From NCBI GenBank assembly GCA_905221605.1, contig CAJNDS010002494.1, positions 26,001 to 90,000 on the forward strand: a DNA stretch of 64,000 nucleotides, written 5' to 3'. The notes under the pieces are model-generated. The model made no database searches. It saw nothing but the letters and a program-made list of their open reading frames with translations, and was not told where the DNA came from. Positions 42,901 through 53,900 of this stretch are shown here, piece after piece. The stretch comes from Symbiodinium natans (lineage: Eukaryota; Sar; Dinophyceae; Suessiales; Symbiodiniaceae). The position numbers were made by a program, and so were the translations under genes. Numbering within the stretch: position 1 is the stretch's first letter; each line of letters begins with the position of its first letter.

Positions 42901-45900
42901 TTGGCCCCTCTATTTTAGATTCGAGCGCGTTCCGTCGTTCGGTGGCGCCACACTAGTTTCACTAACAACAGTCCGATTTCGAAATGATAAAGAATCGTCA
43001 AAACACTATCCAAGAGCAAGACCAGTGCTGCTAGCCTTGATAGCTCACGAAGAACGTTCATAGTAGCCATCATCGCAAGAATAGCTAACCTTCATCAAGC
43101 ATGCTGAAAGAGCTCCTGGGCCGCTCCCTTGGCAAGTTGCTTGGGGCCTTGTTCGTAAGGAGAACTTCTGAAAACAAATGAATGTTGATAGGATTCTCAG
43201 GTCTTGAAGCTTGAGGGCCTAAGGGCTCCAGGCCTTCTGATTCCTCAAGCTTTTCCTGTTTGGCCTTTCCGGGATCCTTGGCCTACGAAAGTTGCGGCCC
43301 GTTAGGGTTTGTGGTCTGCTCTGATTTCTGAATTCTACATTGTGGTCACTTTTGGGGGTTGTCCTTGTAGCAGATCATCTTATAGTTCACCCCTAACTTA
43401 GAGCAGCCCCCACTCCACACCTCGCCCCCGTAGTATTGTGGCCTCAAGCCCTAATGAATCAAAGGCGCTGGGGCGTCCAAGCTATGACTGCTGATCTGAG
43501 ACGTCGCAGGCTGACGCGACGAGAGATCAACGCCATCATGTTCCAGGTGGATCAGGCAGGGCCTTTTGAAGGGTTTTGGGTTAATTTGTAAGTTCCTTTT
43601 TTGGCCTCTATCCCTTACTTGCTGAGGGTGCCAAGAAGAGCGGCCCATGATTTCCAGCTGCTCTCCTCACCTGGGATTCCTGTTCCCCCAATCCGCAGAG
43701 CACCCGCGGAGTATCCCTTGAATACCAACTTGCAGAGGATCCCGCAGAGGAGTCCCTGGAATGCCCAATCCAGTCATATTATACGCAGTGGTTTAGGGTT
43801 TAGGGTTTAGGGATTAGGGTTGGCTATATTGGGGGAACCTTCTAATTCTAGAGGTACGACCTTAGGGGGTGCAACCCTGGAACCCTTGAGGATCAGGATG
43901 GCAATGTCTCCTACCGAGAATTTGTGCCGTTTGCCTTCGACCTGCTCCAGAAGATGGCATCGCCGACACCTCAGCCCAGCTCGTGGTTGAGGGCTTCGGC
44001 TTTAGGGATGGGAGTTAGTTTAGGGGCTTTAAGGGGGTTTAGGGGGGTTTAGGGGATTTAAGGGGGTTTAAGCGGGTTTCGGGCGAAAGCCCCAACTACA
44101 GTACACCCCTTGCAAACCGTACAGTGGCCCTCCAGTCCAGACCCCAAGCACTAAACCAAACCACTAAACCCCAAGCCTCCCAAACTCCTAAACCCCCAAG
44201 ACCCCCCGCCCACCCCCCAACACCCTGCAAACACCCCAAACCTCCCTCCCTAAACCCTTACTACCCGCCCAAAAACGGCCTCAAAGAAGCTCAAGTTGAA
44301 CTAGGCTCCGACTACTGGAGTCCGAGCTCGAGAACGACGAGCTGGCCCAGTACATCCTGGACCTCTTCAAAGCCAAGGCGCACAAAAAAAAACACTGTTT
44401 TTTTCATCGAGTTTTTGTAGGAAACAAAGTTGGGAGGTTCCCCCTTGTACTAGCAGTTCAATAGGGATTGTACCAGGGGGTACTAGAATCCCCATGAAGG
44501 ACTGGTAGTATAAGGGGAAACATCCCAAGGTCCAAGTAAGTGTTTATTGGGGCTTTGTTAAGGTTCTTTTTGAGTTATATCGGGTTTTGTTGTAGGATTT
44601 TTGATTGGGGGGGAGGGGGGTTCGGAGGGCTTAGAGGGACTGTAGAGTTAGGAAGGGAGGTCTCTCCCGGTGAGCTTGCAAGTTGTTGTTGGTAGGGGGC
44701 TTTCAATGGGCTTTTTTTGGACTGGAAGACTTATACTGTCGCATGCTTGTTCGCGAGTCTCCAATAATTTCAAGCCTCCCCTTGTTGGGGGCTCATGATG
44801 GTGTCCACGGGCACGACCCCCTGCCCTGAATTGGTTTTGTAGGTCCCCTAAACCCTAAACCCTAAACCCTAAACCCTAAACCCTAAACCCTAAACCCTAA
44901 ACCCCAAACCCCAAACCCCAAACCCCAAACCCTAAACCCCAAACCCCAAACCCTAACCCAGGATACCGAGATGTCGGGCCTCTTGGGCCTGGATGACATG
45001 AGGGACCTGCTGCATCAGGCCAACCCGCTCGCTCTTTAGGGTTTGGGCCCTAGGATTTAGGGTTTAGGGCTTAGGGTTTAGGGATGTTTAGGGTTCAGGG
45101 TTCAGGTTTAGGGTGAAGTATACGATCTTGGGCTCAGGGGTTGAGGGTTGATGCTTTGGGGTTGAGGAACCCGAAGCCCAAAATCCTCAAGGTCCATGGA
45201 ATGGGTTGTTGGGACTTGGGAGTTTGAGGTTGCCAAGCTGTCAAGTTCGAGACGCAAGGGTCTTGAGGACCTTAAGGGGCTTTCAGAGTACGTCACCTTC
45301 TTGGGCTTACAATGAGGATCTTGTGTGAAGTTTGGCAGCCCTATGCACCCTGCGGTGAAGCCCCCAGGAGTCGACCTTCAAGCGATCAAGGGATTTAAGG
45401 CTCACATCTCTAAGGTTGTGCCCCATAGCGTCTCCCTTAATCTACGCCTAACATGGCCGCCTGTTTGTATTTCCCTTAGAGGATCCTTTAAGAAGGGATC
45501 CCAAACCCAAGGCCACAACCTTACCAAGGTAGAACCCCATGACGCCAAGCATGGCGCCTTCAGGCGATGCTGGGACTCACGCGTATGCAGATCTACACCG
45601 TCCTGAGCGAAGCCGAGGCGCCGGACCGTGTCTGTAGATGTACTCAAGCCCATCCGGTCTTGGGGATTTTGGGGGTTTAGGGTTCTTGGGGTTTAGGGTG
45701 CTTGGGGTTTAGGGTTCTTGGGGTTTAGGGTTCTTGGGGTTTAGGGTTCTTGGGGTTAGGGTTCTTGGGGTTTGGGGTTCTTGGGGCTTGGGGTTCTTGG
45801 GCTTTGGGGTTCTTGGTGTTTGGGGTTCCTGAATTTAAGTGTTCTTGGGGTTTATAACTTATAGGGTTTGGGGCTAAAGTTTAGGGTTTAGGGTTCTTGG

Positions 45901-47457
45901 GGTTTGGAAGAAGGGTTATAATTCTTTCATGGCTCACATGGGTTGCGGGTTCTCCGGCGAGGTCAACGCGGACAACCTCATCTCCTACGCCAGCTTCGTC
46001 CCTCGCGCAGTGCCCTGGCGAGCTGCGAGGGGTGTTGGTTGTTATTTGGCGTGGTAGACCCTAATCCCGAAAACTTAAACCCTAAACCCTAAACCCCAAA
46101 CCCTAAACCCCAAGCCTAATCTTAAGCCGACTTCAGCCTTCAGCCAGCCCAATGAGAACCCTAGCCCTTACAAGCCCTCTAAAACCCCATGTGTTGAACG
46201 CGAGCCCCAGTTCCGAGAGTTCTTGAGGTTCCTGATCGGAGCCTCTTGAGCTTCAAATAAACCCTAAACCCTAAACCCTAAACCCTAAACCCTAAACCCT
46301 AAACCCTAAACCCCCCAAAAAAAGGTGTATAAGGCGCTGAGCGCCCTGTATATTGAGGGTACCCCCTCAAGTGTAATGTGTAGGATTGAGGGTCTTCAGA
46401 ATGTTAGGGCAGGCACAGCGACATGGATTCCTGCTTCCACGACATGACGCATGAGACTAGACGTGCAGTTTTCCTGAGTTGGGCCTCTTTTTGTTGTGGC
46501 TCCTGCGGTAGTAGGAAGCCTTGTGCATGAAAGCCTGCTGCCCGTTCGGTCCTAGTTTTGGGGGGGAGGGGTGGAGACGCGCAACTCCTCGCTTGTTGTT
46601 CTTTTTCGCTTGGGGTTTGAGGATTTGAGGCGATCAGGGCTTCGGGTCCTAAACCCTAAGCTAGGCCCCCCGAAACCTTAACCCCTAACACCCAAATTTA
46701 GATAGGCTTTCTATGGCTCGCACTTGAAAGGTCGGCCTCATCCGATCCATGCTCTCCTTTGAGACGCTGAGCGGCACCTTTTTGGGTTAGGGCTCAGGGA
46801 TGTGTAGGGTTTTTCGGTTGGGATGTTCCCCATTGTACTAACAGTCCTGAATAGGGATTTTCATGGGGTACTATAATTTCTATGAAGGACTGTTAGTATA
46901 AGGGGGAACCACCCAAGTTTTAGGGTTTAGGGTTTAGGGCCAGAAGATGCCAGAATCCTGAGTCCTGAATCCAAACCGCAAAGCTTGCATGCGCATTCCG
47001 TCCGCCGAGGAAGGCCATCGTGAAGAACGATTCAGCCGCACAGGCTTGAATCGGGGAATGAACCCTAAACCCACAACTTCGGATGTTCCCCCTTATACTA
47101 GCAGTCCTGAATCGGAATGATCGTACCCCCTATTGTAATCACCATTCAGGACTGTTAGTATACGGGGGAACATCCCAACGTGAAAACCCTGCACCGCTGT
47201 GTCCGAAGACTCATGACCATCCAGACAACCGACTGTGCTACTGGAAGCACAGTTGTTCCTGCTTATACGAACTGTCCTCAATAGGGATTATAGTACCCCT
47301 TATGATAATCCCGTAAGGACTGGATTTTAAATGGGCTACTGTAATCCCTAAGAAGGACCTGTTCGTATAAGGGGGAACATCCCAAGGCTGGGCCCTGATG
47401 TCTTGCCAAGAATCCCGGTCGCAGGACGAGGAGAAATTCTTCTCCACCTTGGACGAG
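36933..47457 (+). CDS. RIIa plus multi-EF-hand protein, radial spoke protein 7-like
   Basis: An RIIa dimerisation/docking domain is split over 36933-36962 (VPPEFPDILK), 37049-37107 (DFTREVLRSQPENIHEFAA) and 37170-about 37190 (YFECLAS). EF-hand exons follow: 38403-38457 plus 39117-39190 (loop DKDGSQFLDPPE), about 39465-39539 plus 40025-40060 plus 40203-40234 (loop DMNADGMIEYEE), about 41123-41177, 41999-42043 plus 42265-42291 plus 42753-42787 (loop DEDRSGQLNKQE), 43510-43555 plus 43897-43955 (VDQDGNVSYREF), about 44311-44377, 44962-45018 (degenerate DTEMSGLLGLDD), 45564-45617, 45962-46009, 46731-46763 and 47425-47457. RIIa followed by EF-hands is the layout of Chlamydomonas RSP7, an axonemal calcium-responsive radial-spoke subunit. 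At least ten donors are GC, two are GA and three are GT. Exons may continue to about 53.9 kb. Confidence 0.75.
38310..38380. repeat. Hairpin element, family B copy 1 (diverged)
   Basis: CCCTATACTAGCAGGGAT on the left and GGACTGTTCGTACAAGGGGG followed by AGCATCCC on the right, immediately upstream of the first EF-hand exon at 38403. Confidence 0.65.
38490..38726 (-). repeat. Interstitial telomere-like array, CCCTAAA
   Basis: A degenerate left half with CCTTATAAACCCT units, then about 21 near-perfect CCCTAAA units at 38580-38726, in the intron that splits the first EF-hand loop. Confidence 0.95.
38790..38965. repeat. Nested hairpin element
   Basis: The outer arms are CAGTAGGGAATGAGGGA and TCCCTCATTCCCTACTG. 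Inside them an inner pair, ATGGGGGGTTTGCG and CGTAAACCCCCAT (38813-38911), encloses a family E-like core (AATAAGGGACC, AAGGTACCCCC). It looks like one hairpin element inserted in another, or a composite element. It lies in the same intron as the 38490 array. Confidence 0.8.
39200..39280 (+). repeat. Interstitial telomere-like array, TTTAGGG
   Basis: About nine units with GTGTAGGG and GTTATAGGG variants, just after the FLDPPEFKSLMEDL exon. A CCCTAAA array at 39023-39100 precedes that exon, so it too is bracketed by opposite arrays. Confidence 0.9.
41308..41521. repeat. (TATAT)n pentanucleotide array
   Basis: A (TA)n block followed by about 30 TATAT/ATTAT pentamers in the intron between the 41123-41177 and 41999 exons. 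The open frames reading IYIILYYIILYY are artefacts of the repeat. Confidence 0.95.
44432..44526. repeat. Hairpin element, family B copy 2
   Basis: The left end GGGAGGTTCCCCCTTGTACT and the right end AGTATAAGGGGAAACATCCC are inverted complements, with inner pairing around AATAGGGATT and GGGGGTACTAGAATCCCC. The intronic position is between the exons ending at 44377 and starting at 44962. Confidence 0.85.
44843..44957 (-). repeat. Interstitial telomere-like array, CCCTAAA/CCCCAAA
   Basis: About 16 units in which CCCTAAA changes to CCCCAAA, ending at the acceptor of the DTEMSGLLGLDD exon (44962). Confidence 0.95.
45040..45115 (+). repeat. Interstitial telomere-like array, TTTAGGG
   Basis: About nine variable units shortly after the exon ending at 45018, opposite in orientation to the array before that exon. 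Confidence 0.9.
45664..45905 (+). repeat. Variant telomere-like array, 15-bp GGTTCTTGGGGTTTA unit
   Basis: About 14 units alternating TTTAGGG or TTTGGGG with TTCTTGGGG, a higher-order derivative of TTTAGGG, just after the exon ending at 45617. Confidence 0.9.
46258..46312 (-). repeat. Interstitial telomere-like array, CCCTAAA
   Basis: Eight perfect units in an intron of the RIIa/EF-hand gene. Confidence 0.95.
46820..46914. repeat. Hairpin element, family B copy 3
   Basis: The left end GGGATGTTCCCCATTGTACT and the right end AGTATAAGGGGGAACCACCC; CAGTCCTGAATAGGGATT opposes TGAAGGACTG. Confidence 0.85.
47081..47176. repeat. Hairpin element, family B copy 4
   Basis: The left arm GGATGTTCCCCCTTATACTA and the right arm TAGTATACGGGGGAACATCC are near-perfect inverted complements, followed inward by GCAGTCCTGAAT and ATTCAGGACTGT. 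It is the best-preserved copy. Confidence 0.9.
47251..47383. repeat. Hairpin element, family B copy 5 (expanded)
   Basis: The left end AGTTGTTCCTGCTTATACGA and the right end TTCGTATAAGGGGGAACATC. The interior has a second partial unit (GTAAGGACTGGATTTTAAAT then GGGCTACTGTAATCCC), as though two elements fused. It lies 75 bp from copy 4. Confidence 0.8.
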
Positions 47458-47999
47458 GCATGCATATCTGCCTTCATCCACCTTTGGGGTGATTAAGGGG
47501 CTGCTTAGGTATATAGGGACGTATCAGGTCTATGTAGGGGTTATATGTGTACCTTATTGGGGTCCTTATTATAAGGGAATCCTGCTATTTGGTGCTCTAT
47601 ACCCGGCTTCTACACAGCCCAATCTTCTCGCGTAAGCAAGTTTGAGCCGTCCGCTTTGCGCCCTAGGGCACTCTCTGTAGAGTCGTTTTTGAAGCTGCCA
47701 ACAATCAGTCTTGCCTCACAGGTTCAACGAGTCTAGGTTTTGGGGTTTAGGGTTTAGGGTGTAGGGTTTAGGGCAATAGGATGTCTGTGGTTGTGCACAG
47801 CCGACAGCCTCGTAGTTCGCAGTCGCAACTCGAAGCCCTTCCTTCCCAGGCCTTCGCTGGCAGCGAGCCCGTCCTGCCCCTGGCAGATGTCATGGCTCGC
47901 CTGTCCAGGCCGGGGCCCCCTGAGTGATGCCGAAGTTCTTGGCACCTAAAGGGGAGCCCGCCTCGAAGTTGATACGCCAAGCCCTTATAGCATCCCTTC

Positions 48000-50900
48000 G
48001 AGGCCCTTAAACATCCTGAACCCGAAAACCCCTAAACCCTGAGAAGTTCACTGAGAAGTTGAGACTCAATAGCACGGTGAGCCGCGTCGAAGGGAGAAGA
48101 TGCCGATTCTATCCCAGGTGCCTGGCCTTGTGAGAAGCCAACCCAGATGGTTGTGGTTGAGGGCTTAGGGTTTAGTCGGTTCAGGGGAATGCTAGAAACC
48201 CGCAAAGCCGAAGATTCTGAACAGACAAAACCTTCCAAACATCTCACGACTTCTCTGCGCCCAGTGCCGCGCTGCTGGACGGCAAGGACGTAGAAGCGTG
48301 CAGCCGGATGCTGGGCGCGGCACCCCAGAGTTTCGTGCTTATGGGCTCGGCATTTCACTTGCGGGTTCGGCGGATCAGGCGAAGTCAAGGAACTGAAGAA
48401 TGTCATGCAGTGTCGCCCATACAGTGGCAATCGCCAATATTCAGCCTGCGTTTTAAGACACGTGGGGCGGTGGGGGGGGGGGGTGCGTCCACTCCAACTG
48501 CCCTCCAGAGGATTCATAAGGCTTGTACCCGACTTAGTGCGTGCGGTTTGAGCTCTTGACTATTTGGGTTACTTGGTGACCCCGACTCCCAAATGTCGAC
48601 GTGACTGCTCCGTGGTCCGTATTTTTTGTGTCACCCAAGCACATCATCTTGTACTATCATCTTGAGACGGCAAGACGAGATGGAAAGAAAAACTGCGGAT
48701 CGGATAAGACAGGTAAGACAGGGGATCAGAAGGAGCGGCAGGTTAGACCGGCCTGTTGCTGCACTGCGCAGGCACTACCTACCCTGTGGACGAAATCCCT
48801 GTGGAGGAGGCAAGAGCATATCCTTAGCCCACCTTCCGTCGCGTACACGTCCTGCTGACTTCCCAAGTTGGATGACTAGCTACTGAGCCCCCAATCCCCT
48901 TCCGCAATGCCAAACCTCCTCAAGACCTAACAGAAGCATCCCATCCCAACCGATGGCCGAGAGTTTTGTAACAATTAATGGGCTCAACAGGGCCACTGTT
49001 GCCCTGATTTAGGGCCTTTTGGGGTTCTTGGGTTTTTTCCATTCTTTCGTTTGGGGATCAGGGTTAGCCAGCGGCCGACATGGGTTCTGAGCAGGCGAAG
49101 TCGCAGATTTGGGCTCTGGTGAAGAGTCTGCGCCGTGCCAAGTCAGGCGCGCTGTTAAGGAGTTATCAAGGGCTGTACAAAAGCCCTAAGTCTGGATCCT
49201 AAACCCTCAACCCAGAGTTCAAGCAAGCTTTGTGGCTCTGGGTGTTGGGGGCAACTGCAGGTGCAGGCGTTTGCTTTTGGGATGTTTTTTTTTCTCGGAA
49301 TCTTAGCCGTAGCTCGACATGTTCATCAAGACTGTTCGAGCCGCGGCGAAGGCTGATGGGCGGAGAGGTTGCGCTGACACGAATCCGAGTCGGCGAGTTG
49401 TGGGCAGGCACGTGCCCAATAGGGCAGGACCTGCGAAGGCGTCGAATTGACTGCTTCACAACGTGTCACCACTTGCACGCGCCACAGCTTTATTCGGTTG
49501 CGTGTTCCTCGGGTGCCATCATGTTCGCTCGAGCTAGCTCGCAGGGTAGGACCGTGTTTGTGAGGTGCTTGGTTGAAACTACCTTCGAGCTGCAATTCAT
49601 TATCCAGTTTCACCGAATGAGCAAGAAGCTGCTGCGCGTCTGCACTCATGGAAAATCTGCCAAAGAGGATACCCACCACCTGACAATGGCATGGTTTCCC
49701 CTCCTGCCTTGGCGCAGTTGTGTTGTCATACCAGGAGACAGGCTTGTTTTGATGTCGAAGCTGTCGTTCGGACTGCTAGCAGCCAGCCGTTTCCAATAGC
49801 TTCGACGAAGAGACCTGCAACCCCGCACTTCCTTCCCAGCCCTGCACAACATCACCCTTTGCAGCAACTTGGGTTGGGGGTTCATTTAGAAGCCCTAAAA
49901 TGCCCTAAGCCCTACAAACATTGCAAACCCTACAACCCAGCAAGCCGTGCCTAAACCGCAAGGAATTTACCTTCACCCTGAACCCCTAGGCCTTAAACGA
50001 AACCCACACCCTAAACCCTAAACCTAAACCTAAACCTAAACCTAAACCGCAAAAAACACCCTTTGTAGGGTTCGCAGGGCTGCACGCCGCCATGGCCGCG
50101 GAGGAGGGACCAGGAACCGCGAGCCAACCCTCAAGAGGCCACCCTTCTTGGGTTTAGGGTTGGGGTTTAGGGTTTATAGGGTTAGGGTTTAGGGTTTAGG
50201 GTATAGGGTATAGGGCTCGCCTCATGGGGTTTGCAGGCCCCCCAAAAAGGAGCCCGGTCTGCCCTTAGATGCGCTCCGTCTGTTCCTTTGCAGGGAGGCA
50301 GGGCGCACGTTCATGCTGGGGGTTAGTACCCCACATGTCAATGTGGTCCCTTGTTGGGTACCCCCCAGGCCCTGACACCAAAAATCATTAAATGCCGAAA
50401 CCCGCAAGGTTGAGCTGCCTTAATGCAGTTCAACTCGGGCTGTCCCAGCAGCTCGTTGCTTGAAGGCTCATGGGTAGTTGTAAGTGTTCTTTTCGTTGCG
50501 GAGTATAAAGTACCACAGACGAGGCTGCAACCAGTTCTCACTAGAGGTATAGCTACCCAAGCACATCCGAGCATAATTTCTCCTCAGCCCCAGAAGACAC
50601 CAGACTTGTAAACCCTAAAGCCCTAACCCGCTCTATAATGCCAGGTAAATCCAACTCCCTACACCCTCAACCTAAACCCTACACCCCAAACCCTAAACCC
50701 CACACCCATCCCGAACCTCCAAGCTTGCAGGGCCTCGACGCGCCACGGCGCGGTCGTGTGGGAGGCCCCACTTTCGAGTTCCGAGACCGCCCTCTACAGG
50801 TTTGTTACGGTTTATCCGACATTCTCTGACCAGGCCCTGCCCCCCCAAACCTGAATCGTCATGTCCCAAGACCCAAACCCTCAACCCTCGCCCTCCATTC

Positions 50901-53900
50901 CAGCAGGCTCTGGCCGCGCTGCGGGGCTTCCCTTGTCTCCGTGGCAGCGTGCGAGCCCGAGCTTGTGCGCGGGTTAGGGCCGCAAGGCCGTCTGGGGTTT
51001 TAGGGGTTTAGGGGTTTAGGGGGGTTTAGGGTTTAGGGGTTTAGGGGTGTAGGGGTTTAGCGTTTAGGGATTGGACTCAAGCTCCACACAGGCTCTGATG
51101 TGGGAGGTTGTGGGAGTATCCGGAAATCGGGTTGCTTTGTTTTGGGGCTTCCTAGAATCAGGATTGGCATATTTCGGGGGGTGTATGTTGGCACACCTGA
51201 GCGGCGTTTTTTTCTTTTCTTGAGAGAATGCTTACGTAAATGCGGAAATTACTCTTGGAACCGGGGCGCGAAAGTGCACGGGATGGTGGCTGCGGGAGCA
51301 CGCGGAAGGGTGGCGGAAGCACGTCTCTGCGGAAGCTGGGGCGGAAGCGACGACACAAATCCGCGAAGTTTGACGCAAACTCCACGGAAGCTCCGCGGAA
51401 GCTCCGCGGAAGCCTGCGTGCCGATCTCAAGGTCCAGACCCACCCCATTGAGTCCAGGCTCTGGCAAAGTCTCCGCAACACTACTGCCTTCCACCGCACA
51501 CAACACCACGCCCGCCCTTCCCTACATCATTGCGTGCGCGTTCCAAGCAGCAAAACCCCCGCCAGGTTCAGCAGTATTTCGTCGAGCTCGCTCTGGGCCC
51601 GAGGCGTGTTCGAGTTTATATCTTACAGACCTACTCGCGGAGGCAAGTTTTTCAAAACAGCGCTCAATCAGCTCGCGGAAGCGTCCGCGGAATCAAACGC
51701 AGCGGACGAATAGAAACAGTACTCGCGGAAGGACCGCGGAAGGGTTCCGCGGAAGGAATCGTTATTTCATAGAAAAACACAGCTGGGCAGCTACCAATGT
51801 TTCGAGACTCATGGGGGCGCGTGATGACAAGTTGAGCCCCTGGCTTCTCGAAGCCGTCAAAGCACAGCACACCTTATTCAGTTTAGGGTCTAGGGCTTAG
51901 GGTTTAGGGTTGAGGAGGCCATTGTGAAAATTAGCAGGCCGTGTGCATGAGCTGCCGGCGTGTCGTGAAAGCCAGCTCTCTACCAGCTTGCGTTCGCCTT
52001 TCTGGTCGCTGGTCGGGGAACGCTTAATGTGAAGCAAGTGAGGGTCTTGAGCCTCAATCGTCCAAAGTTGGGGTTTGAATTCGGGTTTAGGGGTCTAGGG
52101 TTTAGGCCGCCAAACTTTCTAAGCCAACCGCCTCTCCACCTCCAGGCCATTGCAGCTCCAACTCCTGGAATCCTAAACCCGAAGCCTAAACTCCTACCCC
52201 TAATCAACCCAAAGCCCTAAACTCTAAACTCTACACCCCGGAAGTGCATGCAGAACCCTAGGCTCTACTCTCTCGGCGACTGCTTGGGATTCATCCCGGG
52301 AACCGCGAGCGGCCCAGTTTCCCAGGTCTTTCTTGGGGGGTTCCGTTCAGTCCTGTGGCCTGGGGCTTTTTTGAGTGCCTTTGGTCCCTAGACCCGAATC
52401 TCGAAACCCTAAACCCTAAACCCTAAACCCTAAACACCCGAATCTCGAAACCCTAAACTGCCTAAGCCTAAGCCCTAAACCGGGAAAGGGCTCTCGTTAT
52501 CTTGTCAAGCGCAAGGCCTAAGAAGTCCCAGACCACAAGTCTCTTCTCCGGGGTTTAGGGTTTAGGGTTCCTAACCCTAAACCGCAAGCCCTAACTTAGG
52601 GTGACCCCTCAACTCTAAACCCTAAACCCTAAACCCTAAACCTTAAACCCTAAACCCTAAACCCTAAGCCCTAAACCCCTCAACTCTGAGATTCTTCTGA
52701 CTCTCACCCCCAAGACCCATCAAAACCCCCCCCTTTTCAACCCCTGGACACCCACGAAGTGCTTGAGAAACGGCGAACAGCGGCCGATGTGGGTCCAGGG
52801 AGTCTATCTTGGAACCTACGGGTGGTGCCCTTGGGTTTGGGGACCCTGTGTTTAAGATCCCTATGGAGGTAGAATAGGGACCAGATTAGGAGTATATTTA
52901 GGGGAACCTTTAGGGGTACAATGATAGGGTTGCGAGTCTTAGTCCCTTGGGTGGGGCTGTCATCTACCTGTTGCGAGGCCCTGAACCACAAGGAGTATAT
53001 GCAATAGTGACTCAATAGTGGAGAGCACCTGTGAAACTTCCGCTAGGGGTGTAGGGTGCCCCAAGCCCGAAGCCCGAAAGCGTAAGCTCCAACACCTCAA
53101 TATCCAAACCCAACACCCTCATCCCCAACACCCTAAACCCTAAACCCTAAACCCTAAACCCTAAACCCTAAAAGCCTAAACCCTTAAACCCTTAAACCCT
53201 TAAACCCTAAACCCTAAACCCTAAACCCTAAACCCTAAACCCTAAACCCTAAACCCTAAACCTTTCTTTTTTTCTCTCCCCAAAACCCCAACGTCGAGGT
53301 GCGGAGCCCGCTGCTCAGAGCCTGCCCGGCCTCTCCAGCTCAGAGGGGCTCGAGGAGTCGCACGGCCCAGCCGCCCTGACTTTCAGGGATTTCCGCAGCC
53401 GAATCTAGGGGTCGGAATAATTACTATAATGGTAATCGGGTTGTTTTAACACAGTTTTTGTTTCAAAACAACCCGAATAATTACTATAATAGTATTCCCT
53501 TATGGCCCCTTTTTATAACTATGCTAGAATTTAACCCCCAAAACCCTATTCTAATCATGAAGGCCCCTAAAAAGTAGACTGCATTGCCGAGCCCCTAAGA
53601 TTGTACCCTTGAAGGTTTCCCCGAATATACTCCTCATGTGGCCCTTATTCTACCTCCTTAGGGATCTTAAGACAGGGATTTGGGGATTCGCATACCCATC
53701 CTACCATAAGCCCCCTCTGAGGAAGACTCCGACTCCTGCACCCTCAACCTTCAGCTCCGTACTGATCAGTTCGCTAAAGTACGGTCACTTTTGTTTTCAA
53801 AGGGGCCCCCGAATCTCGAGGACCACTCAAAAGTTAATCCTACAAACCCTCCCATGCCAGATCATGTTCCAGCTGGACCCCTCGGACAACGTTCGGCCCT

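Noticed and set aside
49230..49799. 189-codon open frame as a gene
   Set aside because: No recognisable motif, an overlapping 117-codon frame on the other strand, and composition unlike the exons nearby; I cannot support it.
51100..51900. 266-codon open frame as a gene
   Set aside because: It crosses the CGCGGAAG cluster, which keeps several frames open on both strands; no domain is seen.
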